Source: Hofstenia miamia (taxonomy: Eukaryota; Xenacoelomorpha; Acoela). Taken from it: a DNA stretch of 64,000 bases. The position numbers and the translations under genes are program-made. This document shows positions 25,686-36,340 of the stretch, piece by piece; position 1 is the stretch's first letter, and the number at the start of each line of letters is the position of its first letter. The notes beneath the pieces were generated by a model. The model worked only from the letters and a program-made list of their open reading frames with translations, searched no databases and was not told the origin of the DNA. The DNA lies in NCBI GenBank assembly GCA_004352715.1, contig SCFE01000004.1, forward strand, positions 181,765 through 245,764, written 5' to 3'.

Positions 25686-27028
25686 CATTTCAAGAATTTG
25701 CCAAAATGGTTAAGATAATCAAGCATGCATTTGTCAATATTTTAGTAAAATCATTAAAAAGGGCATACTATATACTGTTTGATAGAACAACACCAGGCAC
25801 AATTTATTTTCAGCTTTAAAAGTGTAGCTATAACATTGAATGGGATGTATATACAAAGTGAGCTATTTTTAGTAAGCCATATAGCTTGTTCAGTTTCTAT
25901 CCTATCTTCAAAATTGTAGCACTATTAAATTTTCATCAATAAATCCAAAAACAAACTTTTTTTTTGATTTTGAAGATTTTCAGGGCATTTGAAAAATTGG
26001 CCAGCTTTGAGGGATAGGTGATTGAAATGACATTTAATGTAATGGTTAAAAAGAGAAAGTTTGTCTCACAGTTCACAACACCTTTTACAGGCACAACACA
26101 CTATTGCATTAATTCTGAACACTTGTTTCTCAAAAGGTGTACTATTTCATGTTATTCCACCTTTGCAAGTGTGCTCAGTTTTTGATTGGCCTTTAGTTTT
26201 TAATCTTGCATACATATTGTTTAAGAGGAAGGTGGATTGAGGCAGTTTAGTCTGCCTTCTGATGAACAATTCTGATTGGGTAAATTGTAAATTTAGAGCT
26301 CAATGCCAAGCTGCTAAAAATTGAAATTACAAATTGTACTTACTGCTGTAATATTTNCATTTCAAGAATTTGCCAAAATGGTTAAGATAATCAAGCATGC
26401 ATTTGTCAATATTTTAGTAAAATCATTAAAAAGGGCATACTATATACTGTTTGATAGAACAACACCAGGCACAATTTATTTTCAGCTTTAAAAGTGTAGC
26501 TATAACATTGAATGGGATGTATATACAAAGTGAGCTATTTTTAGTAAGCCATATAGCTTGTTCAGTTTCTATCCTATCTTCAAAATTGTAGCACTATTAA
26601 ATTTTCATCAATAAATCCAAAAACAAACTTTTTTTTTGATTTTGAAGATTTTCAGGGCATTTGAAAAATTGGCCAGCTTTGAGGGATAGGTGATTGAAAT
26701 GACATTTAATGTAATGGTTAAAAAGAGAAAGTTTGTCTCACAGTTCACAACACCTTTTACAGGCACAACACACTATTGCATTAATTCTGAACACTTGTTT
26801 CTCAAAAGGTGTACTATTTCATGTTATTCCACCTTTGCAAGTGTGCTCAGTTTTTGATTGGCCTTTAGTTTTTAATCTTGCATACATATTGTTTAAGAGG
26901 AAGGTGGATTGAGGCAGTTTAGTCTGCCTTCTGATGAACAATTCTGATTGGGTAAATTGTAAATTTAGAGCTCAATGCCAAGCTGCTAAAAATTGAAATT
27001 ACAAATTGTACTTACTGCTGTAATATTT
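25686..27028. other. Exact 671-bp duplication around a single N (assembly artefact)
   Basis: Bases 25686-26356 are repeated without a difference I can find at 26358-27028, separated by one N at 26357. Old CpG-poor sequence would not carry an unmutated tandem copy ending exactly at an N, so this is a duplicated contig end. Real sequence here is about 672 bp shorter. Confidence 0.9.
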
Positions 27029-28469
27029 GTTTTTATTTGTTAATATTTTGCCATTTTAGATAAACTAGCTATCTACATGTACATTGTTTTTGTAATATCA
27101 TACTCTGTTTATTTAATTTAAAATTGGGGTAATGAATTAGTATTGATTGCCATTTAATATTGCATTTTTTCAAGGTGGATCAAGTCTACCTTTCCCACCC
27201 ATTACTGCTGCCACTGGTGTGATGAATGTGGTTTTTTCAATATCAGATTCTTACATCCTAAGTTGATGGTGGAGAATAGGTTAAATTGAGCTGCTCTGTG
27301 GAAGATAGGATTGATATGTAGTAACAGGTAAGCTTTTTGTTGTGATGTTGTTTAGCATGTGGAAGTCAATGCATTTACAGGATTTATCACTCTGTTTGAT
27401 AAAGACTATAGGAATGCATACAGAAATCTACTTTTTTGAATTATAACATTGTTGAGTTCCAAGATAGTGTGTGTATAATTTACTTGCAAGTGTTGAGGCC
27501 CTCAGCATTATTATTGACAAATTTGTTTGTGTGATGCTTTATTGATCTTGTTTTCAACTTCTATTGCTTATTGAATGCTGATTTCAACATTATTGAACAT
27601 AGTGGCATTAGCTCTGAAGACATCATTGATGTTAAACATTTCTTGAGATGTTAGATGGTGGTGAGTGTCTTTAAATATTGTAGATATCAAAATATCAGAG
27701 TTGAAATTTTTCAACACATTGTCTATCACAAGTAGAGTTTTAGTTTTTTTACAAATTTTTCCAAAAGAGTATTGTAGATGATTAATTGATTTGGTTTAAT
27801 AGAAATGATTTTATTTTCTTTGTTAAGTATCACAATGTACATTGCAGGTTTTGTTCAGCAGTAACACTTTCTTAGGGTTTATTCCTTTCAGATGTTGGAT
27901 AAAAAATCTCCATTAGTAGTTTTGTTGCTTGTAATTGTCATGAGTTTCCAGTGGAAGGGGTCAACTCAGAGGTTTTCTAGTAGAGAGAACTCTGAAGATG
28001 CACTTTCCTTAGTTTTGAGAGAGACCTGTATGTTGCTGTGTTCTTTTATTGTTAGTGTTTTCATACTTTAGTTGATTAAGCAATTGTTTACAGTAAGAAA
28101 ATCTCTTCCTATCATCATCTAATAGGGTAGTTGTTGATTATGCATATCTGATTTCTTTAGTGTGTGCCATTATAGTGATAGAAGCTTCAGTCTGCATGGT
28201 TACACTAATGATTCTACCAGACATCAAGTTGCATTTTAACAGATTTGAAATGATCAAGATCTCTTCAGTACTGTTTTAGGTCAGTGCCCTCATTCATTTA
28301 AATTCATCAGCTAATATCTCCTCAGTGTCTTTAGCTGTATAGAAACCTTCATCTACACATAGTATATAGATTATGGCTTAAAGTTTGGTGCAATATGTCC
28401 TTATTCACTGCAAGTTTTGCTTTGGACTTTTTCCAGGACAACAAGTGTTTTGTTGAGTAGAGGGCTTTT
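27029..28469 (-). other. CpG-poor degenerate sequence, probably pol-like debris
   Basis: Minus-strand translation is interrupted by many stops. One patch near 28395-28440 reads like a broken zinc knuckle (K-x-C-x-x-x-GHIAPN-x-KP). I cannot name the element. Confidence 0.3.
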
Positions 28470-28868
28470 TGGTGAAAATCAAGGTTTCATAATGGGTGTA
28501 GAACTTATGTGTTCCACTTCTGTTTGGATTAAAGTGTTATATTCCATTGCCAGTTGGATGTTGACTCAATTTTTCATAAGAATATCAGTTGGATAGTTAA
28601 TGTTGAACTTAATTTCCAAACATCTTCTAAATGATGGTGCAATGCAAGATAGTATGTAGCTATAAAGGTCTTCTTTAAAGTAGTGACCTTCTTCTCAAGA
28701 GAGTTGAAGTAAGCAATTAACTCTGAGCATATATTCAGACAAGTTGTCATCCTTTACTTTGGTGTAAAGCATCATCTTGTATTGTTTCCTGGTGCTTTTT
28801 TTAGAGGCTGCATTAAGTTCTAATGTTAGTTTGTCATACTGTATTTTAGCATTAGTGTCAAGATCCAT
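28470..28868 (-). pseudogene. Gag-like capsid remnant
   Basis: From an ATG at 28868 the minus strand reads MDLDTNAKIQYDKLTLEL and, through one stop near 28697, LSEYMLRVNCLLQL and KEDLYSYILSCIAPSFRR. The order (charged helical start, EYMLRV helix, then a L.. IAPSFRR helix and a broken CCHC-like patch downstream) is that of LTR-retrotransposon Gag proteins, which form the particle. It directly abuts the Tc1 element, and its first 25 codons are duplicated on the other side of that element. The call rests on general pattern, not on a recognised family. Confidence 0.35.
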
Positions 28869-28875
28869 ATATATA
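28796..28875. repeat. 80-bp flank duplication, left copy
   Basis: This segment (T-run, AGAGGCTGCATT... to ...AGATCCATATATATA) recurs at 30537-30617 with about eight differences, on the other side of the Tc1 element. Direct repeats this long are not target duplications. Confidence 0.85.
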
Positions 28876-30544
28876 CACCCCTGCTCAAAAGAAAAGTGCC
28901 CACCTGTAAAAAAACAACATTACAGTATTTACACTTATTTTATACATGCTTAAATAAAAATATTTATAGTAGATTAATTATTTATTAAAAAGTGGTGCAT
29001 TAGGAATACTTATTTAAGAAATTCAATGTATTTGTAAAAAATATTATTTAAAAGAAATATATGTAAGGAAGGAGAAACATTTATCAATATTTTGTGGTGC
29101 CTCCTTGGCTGCAATAACTGCTTGTAATCACATTAGCATTGAATTAATCAAACTCTGCAGCTCTTCTTGGGTTACATGGTTGAACTCACATTCTACTAAG
29201 CCTCTTAGCTCACCAAGCCCATGAATTTCCTGCTGTTCTAATCTCTGTTTATTCAGCAACCACACATATTCACATGGGTTTATATCAGGAGACAGAGGTA
29301 GCCAACACAAAACATTCAAATTATGCTCATTGATGAAATTTATAGTAGATTGACTTTTATGAGCAGGGGCATTGTTCTTTTGAAAGCTTAAGTCTTTTCC
29401 TGGTAGATTGAGTGGAATAAGCACCTCAGCTAAAATTTCTTGATAGGCTAAGCTGTTTTGTTTACCACAGTACACCTTGAACCCACAGATGCTACCTGCA
29501 CCAAATCCTCCCCACAAGTCAATTTTTCCACAACCAGAATGGACTGTAGACTTAGAATATCTCTGTAAGTCTCTTTGGCCATCTGTATGTCTTATGTAAT
29601 GCATTTGTTGAGATGGGATTAGATGCACCAGAGTCTTATCACTGAAAAAATCTTGCTCTAGTAATCAGGTCCCATCTGTTGGTATTCATGTACCCAATTC
29701 AGTCATAATTGCTTATGTCTATTAGTTAAAAGTTGTGTTTTCTTTGCAATTTGGCCTCAAAGCCCCATTTCATTCAGTCATCATAAAGCAATTTGCCTTG
29801 ATACATTTTGAATATGAGGTTGCCACTTTTGCCAGAGATCTCTTACAGTTAAATTAGGATTGGCAGTTGACAGACAATGTAGAATTCAATCCTGACAGGT
29901 GCTTGAGATCCTTGGGTAACCACTGCAATGTCAGTCCAAATGTTTGCCTGTTTCTACAAGTCAGTGATTTAGCCTTTTGATTGTAAATGGAGCAACACCA
30001 AATCATTAAGCCAAACTCCTTATTAATACACCCTTTTCTCAAAGTGTAGAAATTGATATTTACTGTTCAGCGGATAAACATAGCATTAAATTGTAAATTC
30101 TAATTTTTAATATCTTAGCATAGTTATTTTATAGCTTACTATTTTTGTTATTACTTATCACAGAAGTTTCTTTTGGTTTGTTATGACTAATCACAGAAGT
30201 TTCTTATATTATAGAAAATTTCAAAAACATCACATGCACATGTTAAATTCACCTTATCATTTTAAATTATTATGCTCAGCTAAAATGAATTGATTATAAT
30301 TATGAATCTAGTTGAAAAATGTGTTAATGCCAAAGGAAGAACAATGCTTATTTTATTTGGAAAATTTAATTATTATAATTTCTACAAAAATATGATTATG
30401 TTAGGTTTTTTTATATTGAGTGTTTAAAATAATTAAGAAGAGAATACTCAAATATTTAAGACAAGAGAATCAGATATATACTCATTTAAAATGCCTCATA
30501 AACAAAAGATACTATATTTACAGGTGGGTGCATTTCTTTTTTTT
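28876..30544 (-). mobile_element. Tc1-like DNA transposon, right terminal repeat truncated
   Basis: The left terminal repeat CACCCCTGCTCAAAAGAAAA followed by GTGCCCACCTGTAAA starts after a TA at 28874. Its inverse is present at about 30518-30544 (TTTACAGGTGGGTGCATTTC), but the outer 13 bases (complement of CACCCCTGCTCAA) are missing and the element ends in a T-run. Length about 1.67 kb is normal for Tc1. It interrupts the gag-like sequence of the surrounding block and is itself CpG-poor, so it is an old insertion. Confidence 0.8.
29128..30060 (-). pseudogene. Tc1-type DDE transposase, degenerate
   Basis: Minus-strand pieces in order: KGCINKEFGLMIWC (N-terminal helix-turn-helix region, near 30030), then stops and shifts, then SDKTLVHL (first catalytic Asp) near 29635, and a clean 166-codon C-terminal half at 29128-29628. 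That half has GKIDLWGGFGAGSICGFKVY, SFQKNNAPAHKSQ and PLSPDINPCEYVWLLN. The family box is FQQDNAPAH, so the second catalytic Asp is Asn here; the final acidic residue (Glu in NPCEYVW) is kept. The enzyme would cut the element out and insert it at TA. It is inactive. Confidence 0.85.
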
Positions 30545-30617
30545 AAAGGCTGCATCCAGTTCTGATATTAGTTTGTCATACTGTATTTTAGCATTAGTGT
30601 GAAGATCCATATATATA
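30537..30617. repeat. 80-bp flank duplication, right copy
   Basis: This is the partner of 28796-28875. It starts in the same T-run in which the Tc1 right end is lost, and it runs into a (TA)n tract at 30609-30634. Confidence 0.85.
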
Positions 30618-31560
30618 TATATATATATATATATTTATTTATAAGAAGAGCACAATCTTTGTGGCATATTGGTAGCTGTGTGCTTCAATTTTCCTTGGTG
30701 TCACCTTGTTGTGATGTGTAAATTTGAAAGTGTACCAACCATTTAGAGAACATTTGTGCATTGGCACTAAGTTTGTTAGTGAAGTACTGTTGCATTTTCA
30801 GTAGTTTAATATTATGAGTTACAAGGTTATTGGGCAGCATAGATTTATTACTTTGATATTCAGATCAAAGACTTGTTGAGGAGTGGGTTCCTCTAGTATT
30901 TAAGAAATTTTTCTCATCAGTGCTTGAGACAGAGAGTTTATGGGTTTAAAGTGTTAGTGTGAGGTAATGACTAGAGGAGTGGAAAATTTGATTTCCTCCT
31001 TTAGCATTTGGAACTTACAATTGAAATGTGCTTCTTGGCATTCCATCATGTCTGTGATTTTATCTAGAAAGGCTTCTTCAGTGTGTTTGAGGGGGCTAGG
31101 TAGGGTTAGGGTTTGAGTGATTTGGTTTTCCAATGATCCAATTTGTCAGATTATTTGACAATGATTTGCATGAGTTGTGTTTTTGTCTGTAGTCATTTTT
31201 GCAACAAGTAACATCATAATGAAGGAGATAACTAAACAATAGAAATTCAATTAATTAGAGGTAAGCTGAAAAAAGAGTAACAGTCACTTATTGCCAAGTT
31301 GTTGTAATAAAAGTTGTTGAGATAGCAGAGAGAAAGTAATTGGTAACAGAGTTCTTCTGAATTTTCTTTAAAAATTGTGTAACCATTAATTACAACTAAG
31401 TTTAAGAAATAACAAGAGAAAACCTGAGCACTAGTTTCTTCTGACTTTTCTTTAGACTTGAAATAATATGTGGGTAACATTAATAGTATGAAAATTGTAA
31501 AGAATAATTAAGTTAGAGTATCTTCTACATGTTTGTTAAGTGTCTTTGGGTTACTATATA
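30618..31560 (-). other. CpG-poor leader or gag-start-like region
   Basis: On the minus strand an ATG near 31195 opens MTTDKNTTHANHCQI and continues through one stop to EEAFLDKITDMMECQEAHF, after which the frame decays. It could be the start of the Gag whose later part is at 28470-28868, with the Tc1 between. At 31247-31480 a 77-codon frame shows no motif. I could not identify LTR ends here. Confidence 0.3.
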
Positions 31561-31574
31561 GCATTATCATGAAT

Positions 31575-32353
31575 TGTATTTTCTGTCAACCAATTGCAGC
31601 ACCTGTTTAGAAATTTGTCTAACCACTGCAATACCTGGACCAAAACATGGCTCCAATGAATTATTCTTGACTTGTTACATTAAATATGCAAACTTTGGAA
31701 AAGCTCCTTGAAAAGGATCAAACCAATCTGGCTGTTCAGGCCAGTCTTGAGATAAATTTGCATAAGCTCTGACTAAATATTGAAATTGAGATATATTGAT
31801 TGATTTATGCATAGATCTGTTAATGTGAAAAACTGCTTCATAAAGTCCCTTTGACCAGTTAGTGTTTTGACTATTAAGCCTATCCTTGATGGTTCTATGA
31901 ACTTGTTGAACAAAAGCATTGTTCTGGGATGGTATGGAGTTGAAAGTAACCTTCTAATTTCAAATTATTTTAATAATTTATTCCAAATAGTAGACACAAA
32001 CTGTCTTCCTTGATGAATTTTACTTGGCACACAAAACTGAAAAATCCACTCTTTTCCTAAAATATTTACTACTACTACTGAACTAATGATTAGCATGATC
32101 AATAATTGGAATTACAAACTGATATGGGCCAGATTTTGGCAACAGTCCCACAATATCCACTGGCATCACTTCTTTGGTTGAAGAGATGGAAATGTTGGCA
32201 AAGATCCTTGTTAGCAAGAAAACCATATGATTTTCCTTGATGACATATAATACAATTATTGAAAAACTCAGATATATGTTTTCTCATTGAAGAAAAAAAA
32301 TAACCTGCTTCCTTCAATACTTTAACTCTGAAATGATCATTGCTATGACACAC
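31575..32353 (-). pseudogene. Integrase of the Ty3/gypsy element, broken
   Basis: At 32200-32353 the minus strand encodes an H2C2 zinc-binding region: HSNDHFRVKVLKEAGYFF, then MRKHISEFFNNCIICHQGK with its two Cys. About 31850-31960 reads FNSIPSQNNAFVQQVHRTIK and DRLNSQNTNWSKGLYEAVF, the end of the catalytic core (usual box: P.HPQSN..VER.HR.LK). The intervening D,D part is scrambled. A stop near 31575 ends the frame. Integrase inserts the cDNA into the genome. Confidence 0.75.
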
Positions 32354-32539
32354 CTTAATTATTTCCAGAATCTTTTTTCTTCTTTGATTTCTTGAGTTGC
32401 TGCAGCCACATGTTTCTCATGTTGTTGTGCAATATTTGGCAAAAGTTCATCAGCATTTCAATTAAATGCACTGTCACCAATGCTCACTAACCAACTATGT
32501 CTGTCAGTCACATTATTCTCCTTTCCCATTTGTTATTGT

Positions 32540-33700
32540 GTATTAAACTTGTAATCTTGTAACTCCAAGAAAGCTCTTGTCTGTCATTTGTTGTCTGGCT
32601 GCTTCTTCATTAAACCAACCAAAGATTGATGGTTGGTTAAAATGGAAAGTATGTGTGTCCCCAAAGCAATGATCTAAGATGTGATATTGCTTATACAATG
32701 CTAAAAATTCATGGTCAGTCACTGAATAATTTTATTTGGCTTTAGTAAGACATTTTATGGGACAATGATATTGTCTCAATATCATACCAATTTCTCTATT
32801 GTTTGCATCAACCTCCAAAATGAAGTCTTTATTGAATTTTGGATATTGTAACAAGGCATCTTGCTTGGTCCAGCAAAAAACCTTTTTGCTTTTCAATTTA
32901 TAAATAGGACTTAATAGTGCTGCATATTTCAGAACAAACCAACTAAAATACGAAACAAATCCACAGAACATGTTCACTTCAGCATGATATGATGGTCAAG
33001 GCATTCTATTGAGTTTCTGCACCTTAGAAGAATTTGGTCTTATTCCATGCTTTCAAACTTGGAAGCCCAAATATATTACAGTATGAAATCTAAACAAAAC
33101 ACTTTTGAGGTTGTAACTTCAAACAAGCTCTCCAAAGATGGTAAAAACTGTAGCTAAATGTTCTATAAATGCTTTAATACAGTTATTATATCATCAATAT
33201 GTTGCAACAAACCCAATCCTCTGAACACTCATCACAACAACTTTTGAAAGGTTGCTGGGGAATGCATAGACCAAAGACCATTAATTGAAATTCAAATAGC
33301 TTGTTATTAACTTGGAATGCTTTTTAGGCTTATTTCATTCCATTAATGGTACTTGTTCTCATGACAACTAAATTGAGCATCTGTTTCACTTGCCTTGAAA
33401 TTTCAGTTTTTACTACCTGTGGCTGTTCAAAATGTGTTCCCCTACAAAGAGCCACATCTCCAGTTTCCATAACATGTTTAATTAATTTTGTTTTACCACA
33501 ATCAAACTCACTCTTTGCAAATATATCATTAAAGTTTCACAAATGTTTGTACAGCTGTGATTTCTGATTTGCATCTGACACCAGATTTATTTGTATTTCA
33601 CTCAATAAACAAATATTACTATTTATGTCATTTTCAGTTCCTTGTACACAAACCTCATATGAGAAGTTGATTTTAATTTTCATTATAGATTATCCCTTCT
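32540..33700 (-). pseudogene. Reverse transcriptase-RNase H of the Ty3/gypsy element, broken
   Basis: Minus-strand pieces: HVMETGDVALCRGTHFEQPQ and EISRQVKQMLNLVVMRTSTI (RT fingers, near 33330-33500). Near 33183-33206 is HIDDIIT, where the YxDD catalytic box has lost its Tyr. Next is LGFQVxKHGIRPNSSKVQKL (33010-33080). At 32732-32977 follow MFCGFVSYFSWFVLKYAALL, FCWTKQD and KDFILEVDANNREIGMIL, the last being the RNase H start (usual: FIL.TDAS..GIGAVL) with its Asp kept. The product would copy element RNA into DNA; it is dead here. Confidence 0.8.
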
Positions 33701-33879
33701 GTGCCAATTTTTAAAGGATAGAGGGAACATCCTTAACCAAAATACAGCATAGCTTATATAGTTGATTATTCCATCAAATCAGCAAATCATTTATAGCATT
33801 CAGTTCAAGTTTTTAAATGATATTCTTGAACCAGACAATCCTACCTTTTCCATTCCCAATATATTACCTCATCCTGTAA

Positions 33880-33990
33880 CATATCCTGGAGTAATTAAAT
33901 TAATATTACTACCAGTACCCAGAAGTGCACTAACTACTTGATTTCCTACTTGAACAGGTTGAAAGTTATGTGACCCAGCTTCACACACAC
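33880..33990 (-). pseudogene. Retropepsin-like protease fragment with lost active-site Asp
   Basis: The minus strand reads VGNQVVSALLGTGSNINLI. The family active site is ALLDTGSN, so the single catalytic Asp is Gly. It lies between the zinc knuckles and RT, the normal place for the protease that matures Gag-Pol. Confidence 0.65.
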
Positions 33991-34019
33991 TGACTACTTG
34001 TGAAACTGGGTGTCCATGT

Positions 34020-35420
34020 TTTTTGAACACCTTCTAGCAATATGACCCAATTCATTACAATTATAACATCTAATTATCTTCCAGCACTTTTTATTACAAT
34101 GCTCACCAGATGTTTTACATTTTTGGTGCATAACCACAACCCAGTTAACAATTTAAGGGCTAAACAACGTTGTTTTTGGTTGTTTTATGTGTCAAAAACA
34201 ACGTTGTTTTAACGTCAAAATGGTACCATTTCATTGGTTGAAACAACATTGCTTCAACAACGTCACATTAGGTTGATTTTTGGTTGTTTTTTATGAATGA
34301 AACAGCAACATTTTGAGGTTGTAACAATATTGTTTTATGTTGTCACATGATTGTCTTAGCATTACTTTTATATGCAAAATAATATTTTATATTACTAAGC
34401 TGTTTAAACATTGCATTTAAACAAACACAAGCCCAACAAAGGGCAGACAATTATCTTTGAGATACTGTAAATCATATTCAATACAAACATTTGTTAAAGA
34501 TTTAAATGAATGTCTTGTATATAAATGATAACAAGGAGCATAAAAATCTGCCAAATTTAACAAAAATTTAAAACTCTAAAATTAAGCACAACTTTGTAAG
34601 AGTACTTTCTTAAGTTGTGAAAAATCTCTTCATCTCAATTATAACTTATGTTATTTAACAGTCAATATCAAGGTGTCCATATATTCATGAATAAATTATT
34701 TTGAAAATTCACATATCTGGTATATTATAATTTTTCGGAAATTAAAAATCCCAAAAAAGGTTTTGCAAATCCTCTTTTTTATAAAAGGATCTAGTAATAA
34801 AACTAACAAAATGAGTTTTATTTGCAAGCATCTGCTCACTGATTATTTTTTACTAAAGTTGTTATTATGATGTTAGTGGTTGCTGCAACAACCAAAAGTA
34901 TGAAACATCTGGGAACAGTTTCTAAGATATGTAACTGCTCAGTATTGGGGAATGTACTTTAAAAATTACTTAACTCATGTGATATTGGTGTTTTATTTAC
35001 CAACGTCCAATCTATAGTTAAATTTCTAATAGCTAATGGTAATGCCTCCATCAATCATGCTCATATAGCTTCATCACCAACTTCCAAATGTATTGATAAT
35101 TTAGACAACTTTTCATGAACTCCCAAAACTTCTAATGGTTGAGAAATTCGAATACTTGTCCACTCAGTAAAAGGATTAGATGGACATGCAGCTCAATAAT
35201 ACTCTATTTTAATTGACTTCAGGGCTGTCTTCAATGTCATTGTCTTTGCTGAGATTTTGTGATGAATAGCACCAAGTATTTCATCATCTATTGCCATTGG
35301 AAGAACACTAAGTTCTACTTCATCAGTATCAAAATTCTTCTCATTGCAATATGCATTGAATATCAATTGCCAAAGTTTGATTGACTTGGATTTGGTCATT
35401 AATAGAGAAGGACCCATCAT
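34020..35420 (-). pseudogene. Gag with two zinc knuckles, split by an insertion
   Basis: The N-terminal and capsid part lies at 34940-35420 (frames with KLWQLIFNAYCNEKNFDTDE and KSIKIEYY, then a stop and ISQPLEVLGVHEKLSKLSI). The nucleocapsid part lies at 34020-34135: CKTSGEHCNKKC followed by CYNCNELGHIARRC, the second a perfect CCHC knuckle. About 800 bp of unrelated repeat (34142-34937) separates them. Gag forms the particle and binds element RNA. Confidence 0.75.
34142..34937. repeat. Dispersed repeat, copy 1 (AACAACGTTGTT words)
   Basis: This segment interrupts gag and, unlike its host, contains CpGs, so it is younger. Its body (34340-34840) aligns to 40950-41410, with anchors AAACATTGC, CATTCAATACAA, TCTGCCAAATTTA and AAGGTGTCCATATATTCATGAATAAATT. 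The left 180 bp carries the palindrome AACAACGTTGTT twice plus many GGTTGTTTT/AACAAC words. Ends CAGTTAACAATTTAAG and CTAAGATATGTAACTG are weakly inverted. No ORF. Confidence 0.65.
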
Positions 35421-35458
35421 TCAATATATTAATAGAAAGAGGAAAAATATCTATATAA

Positions 35459-35473
35459 CCACGTTGGGCACCA
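35459..35473 (-). promoter_or_regulatory. tRNA primer binding site of the Ty3/gypsy element
   Basis: On the minus strand, one base after the 5' LTR, TGGTGCCCAACGTGG is present. The tRNA-Lys-type primer site is TGGCGCCCAACGTGG, one mismatch. It fixes the inner edge of the LTR and the transcription direction. Confidence 0.75.
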
Positions 35474-35474
35474 A

Positions 35475-35721
35475 TGTAACAATGACATGTATAAATAATA
35501 CTTTATTCTCAAATCTCCAAAAACATTCTGCATTTTACAGCTTTTAATTGTAAAAAACATGAAATAACCAAATACTTCTATAACAATAATTTTGAGATAA
35601 ACATGAGATAAGCATGCAAAAACAACCTTGAATATATTTTCTATTATTCAAAATAGAATTCATGGTTGAACTCAAACAATTGAGGATTGTGTGATCATGA
35701 TCACATTTTTATACTGTCACA
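35475..35721 (-). repeat. 5' LTR of the Ty3/gypsy element (about 247 bp)
   Basis: On the minus strand it runs from TGTGACAGTATAAAAATG to ATTGTTACA, giving the inverted TGTGAC...GTTACA ends expected of an LTR. TATAAAA sits only nine bases from the start. The palindrome TGATCATGATCA follows it. Only one LTR is present, so its length is inferred from the ends, not from comparison. Confidence 0.65.
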
Positions 35722-36340
35722 AAATCAGACCAATTTAGAGAAATCGCTAAAAATACTTTTTCTATGACTTCTCAAGAAAATATATGGGCGAATAAAATGC
35801 AAATTGCCCAAAATCTAGCAAACATTTCCTTTAAAGAAAGGCAGAATGCAGAAAGATTTCATGATGGCATAAAAATGCAGGCCAATTTAGAGCAATTGCT
35901 AAAAATATTTTTTATGCCATGTATTAAGATAGCACGTCAAATCAATTTTCAAACGTAATTCGCATGACAAAAATATTTCGTAGCAAGAAATTTTCGTGTG
36001 ATGGTAATGAATTCGAGCTTAGCTCCTTGATTTTGATAAAATTGAATATTTCGAGGGGTGGACCAGGGGAGGATCAAATAAAGTAGGGCATTAGGCATTG
36101 AATACAGACATGACCTTGGTGGTGAAATATTTTCAAGTGAATATTTCTATACTTTGTTTTTTTAGAAGTAACTGAAGAGAACTAGTCTAAGAATAGTTAA
36201 ATACGTGAACTGAATTGACATAGGCATCATTGTGACTCTTAGCTGCACAGTACTTTTCTGACATTAGCATTGGCTATTAATATTCTTAGAAACTCTTTTC
36301 TCAAAATATAATAATAATTGAATAACTGAGAAAAACTTAC
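35722..36340. other. Flank of the LTR element; intron-like
   Basis: A degenerate direct repeat is visible (CCAATTTAGAGAAATCGCTAAAAATA near 35730, CCAATTTAGAGCAATTGCTAAAAATA near 35881), spaced about 151 bp. The 64-codon ORF in between is probably chance. No exon is recognisable. Confidence 0.5.

Larger units (their letters stand above)
20306..35721 (-). mobile_element. 15.4-kb CpG-depleted block of nested minus-strand elements
   Basis: Reading the block line by line I find only a handful of CpG dinucleotides (for example near 22626, 30071 and 32950) apart from a cluster in 34149-34750, while flanking DNA on both sides has several per 200-300 bp. The right limit coincides with the outer edge of a Ty3/gypsy LTR at 35721. 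The left limit falls at about 20306. Contents in order: degenerate minus-strand coding pieces (20312-28868), a Tc1 element (28876-30544), a gag-like start (about 31195), and a Ty3/gypsy element (about 31560-35721) carrying a younger insertion. CpG loss is the expected mark of long-term cytosine methylation. The left two thirds I cannot classify with confidence. Confidence 0.6.
31561..35721 (-). mobile_element. Ty3/gypsy LTR retrotransposon, decayed, 3' LTR not found
   Basis: Read on the minus strand the order is 5' LTR (35475-35721), tRNA primer site, Gag with zinc knuckles, aspartic protease, RT, RNase H, integrase. Integrase after RNase H is the Ty3/gypsy order. The element is almost free of CpG and full of stops. 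No second LTR copy is visible below 31561, so either the 3' end was lost or it is too diverged. A separate repeat has inserted into gag at about 34142-34937. Confidence 0.85.

Noticed and set aside
25686-27028. Recent segmental duplication
   Set aside because: Exact identity and an N at the join point to an assembly artefact.
33346-33567. Plus-strand ORF of 73 codons
   Set aside because: It is the antisense shadow of the Ty3/gypsy RT fingers region on the minus strand.
35764-35958. 64-codon ORF beside the LTR
   Set aside because: It lies inside a degenerate direct repeat and lacks motifs or splice context.
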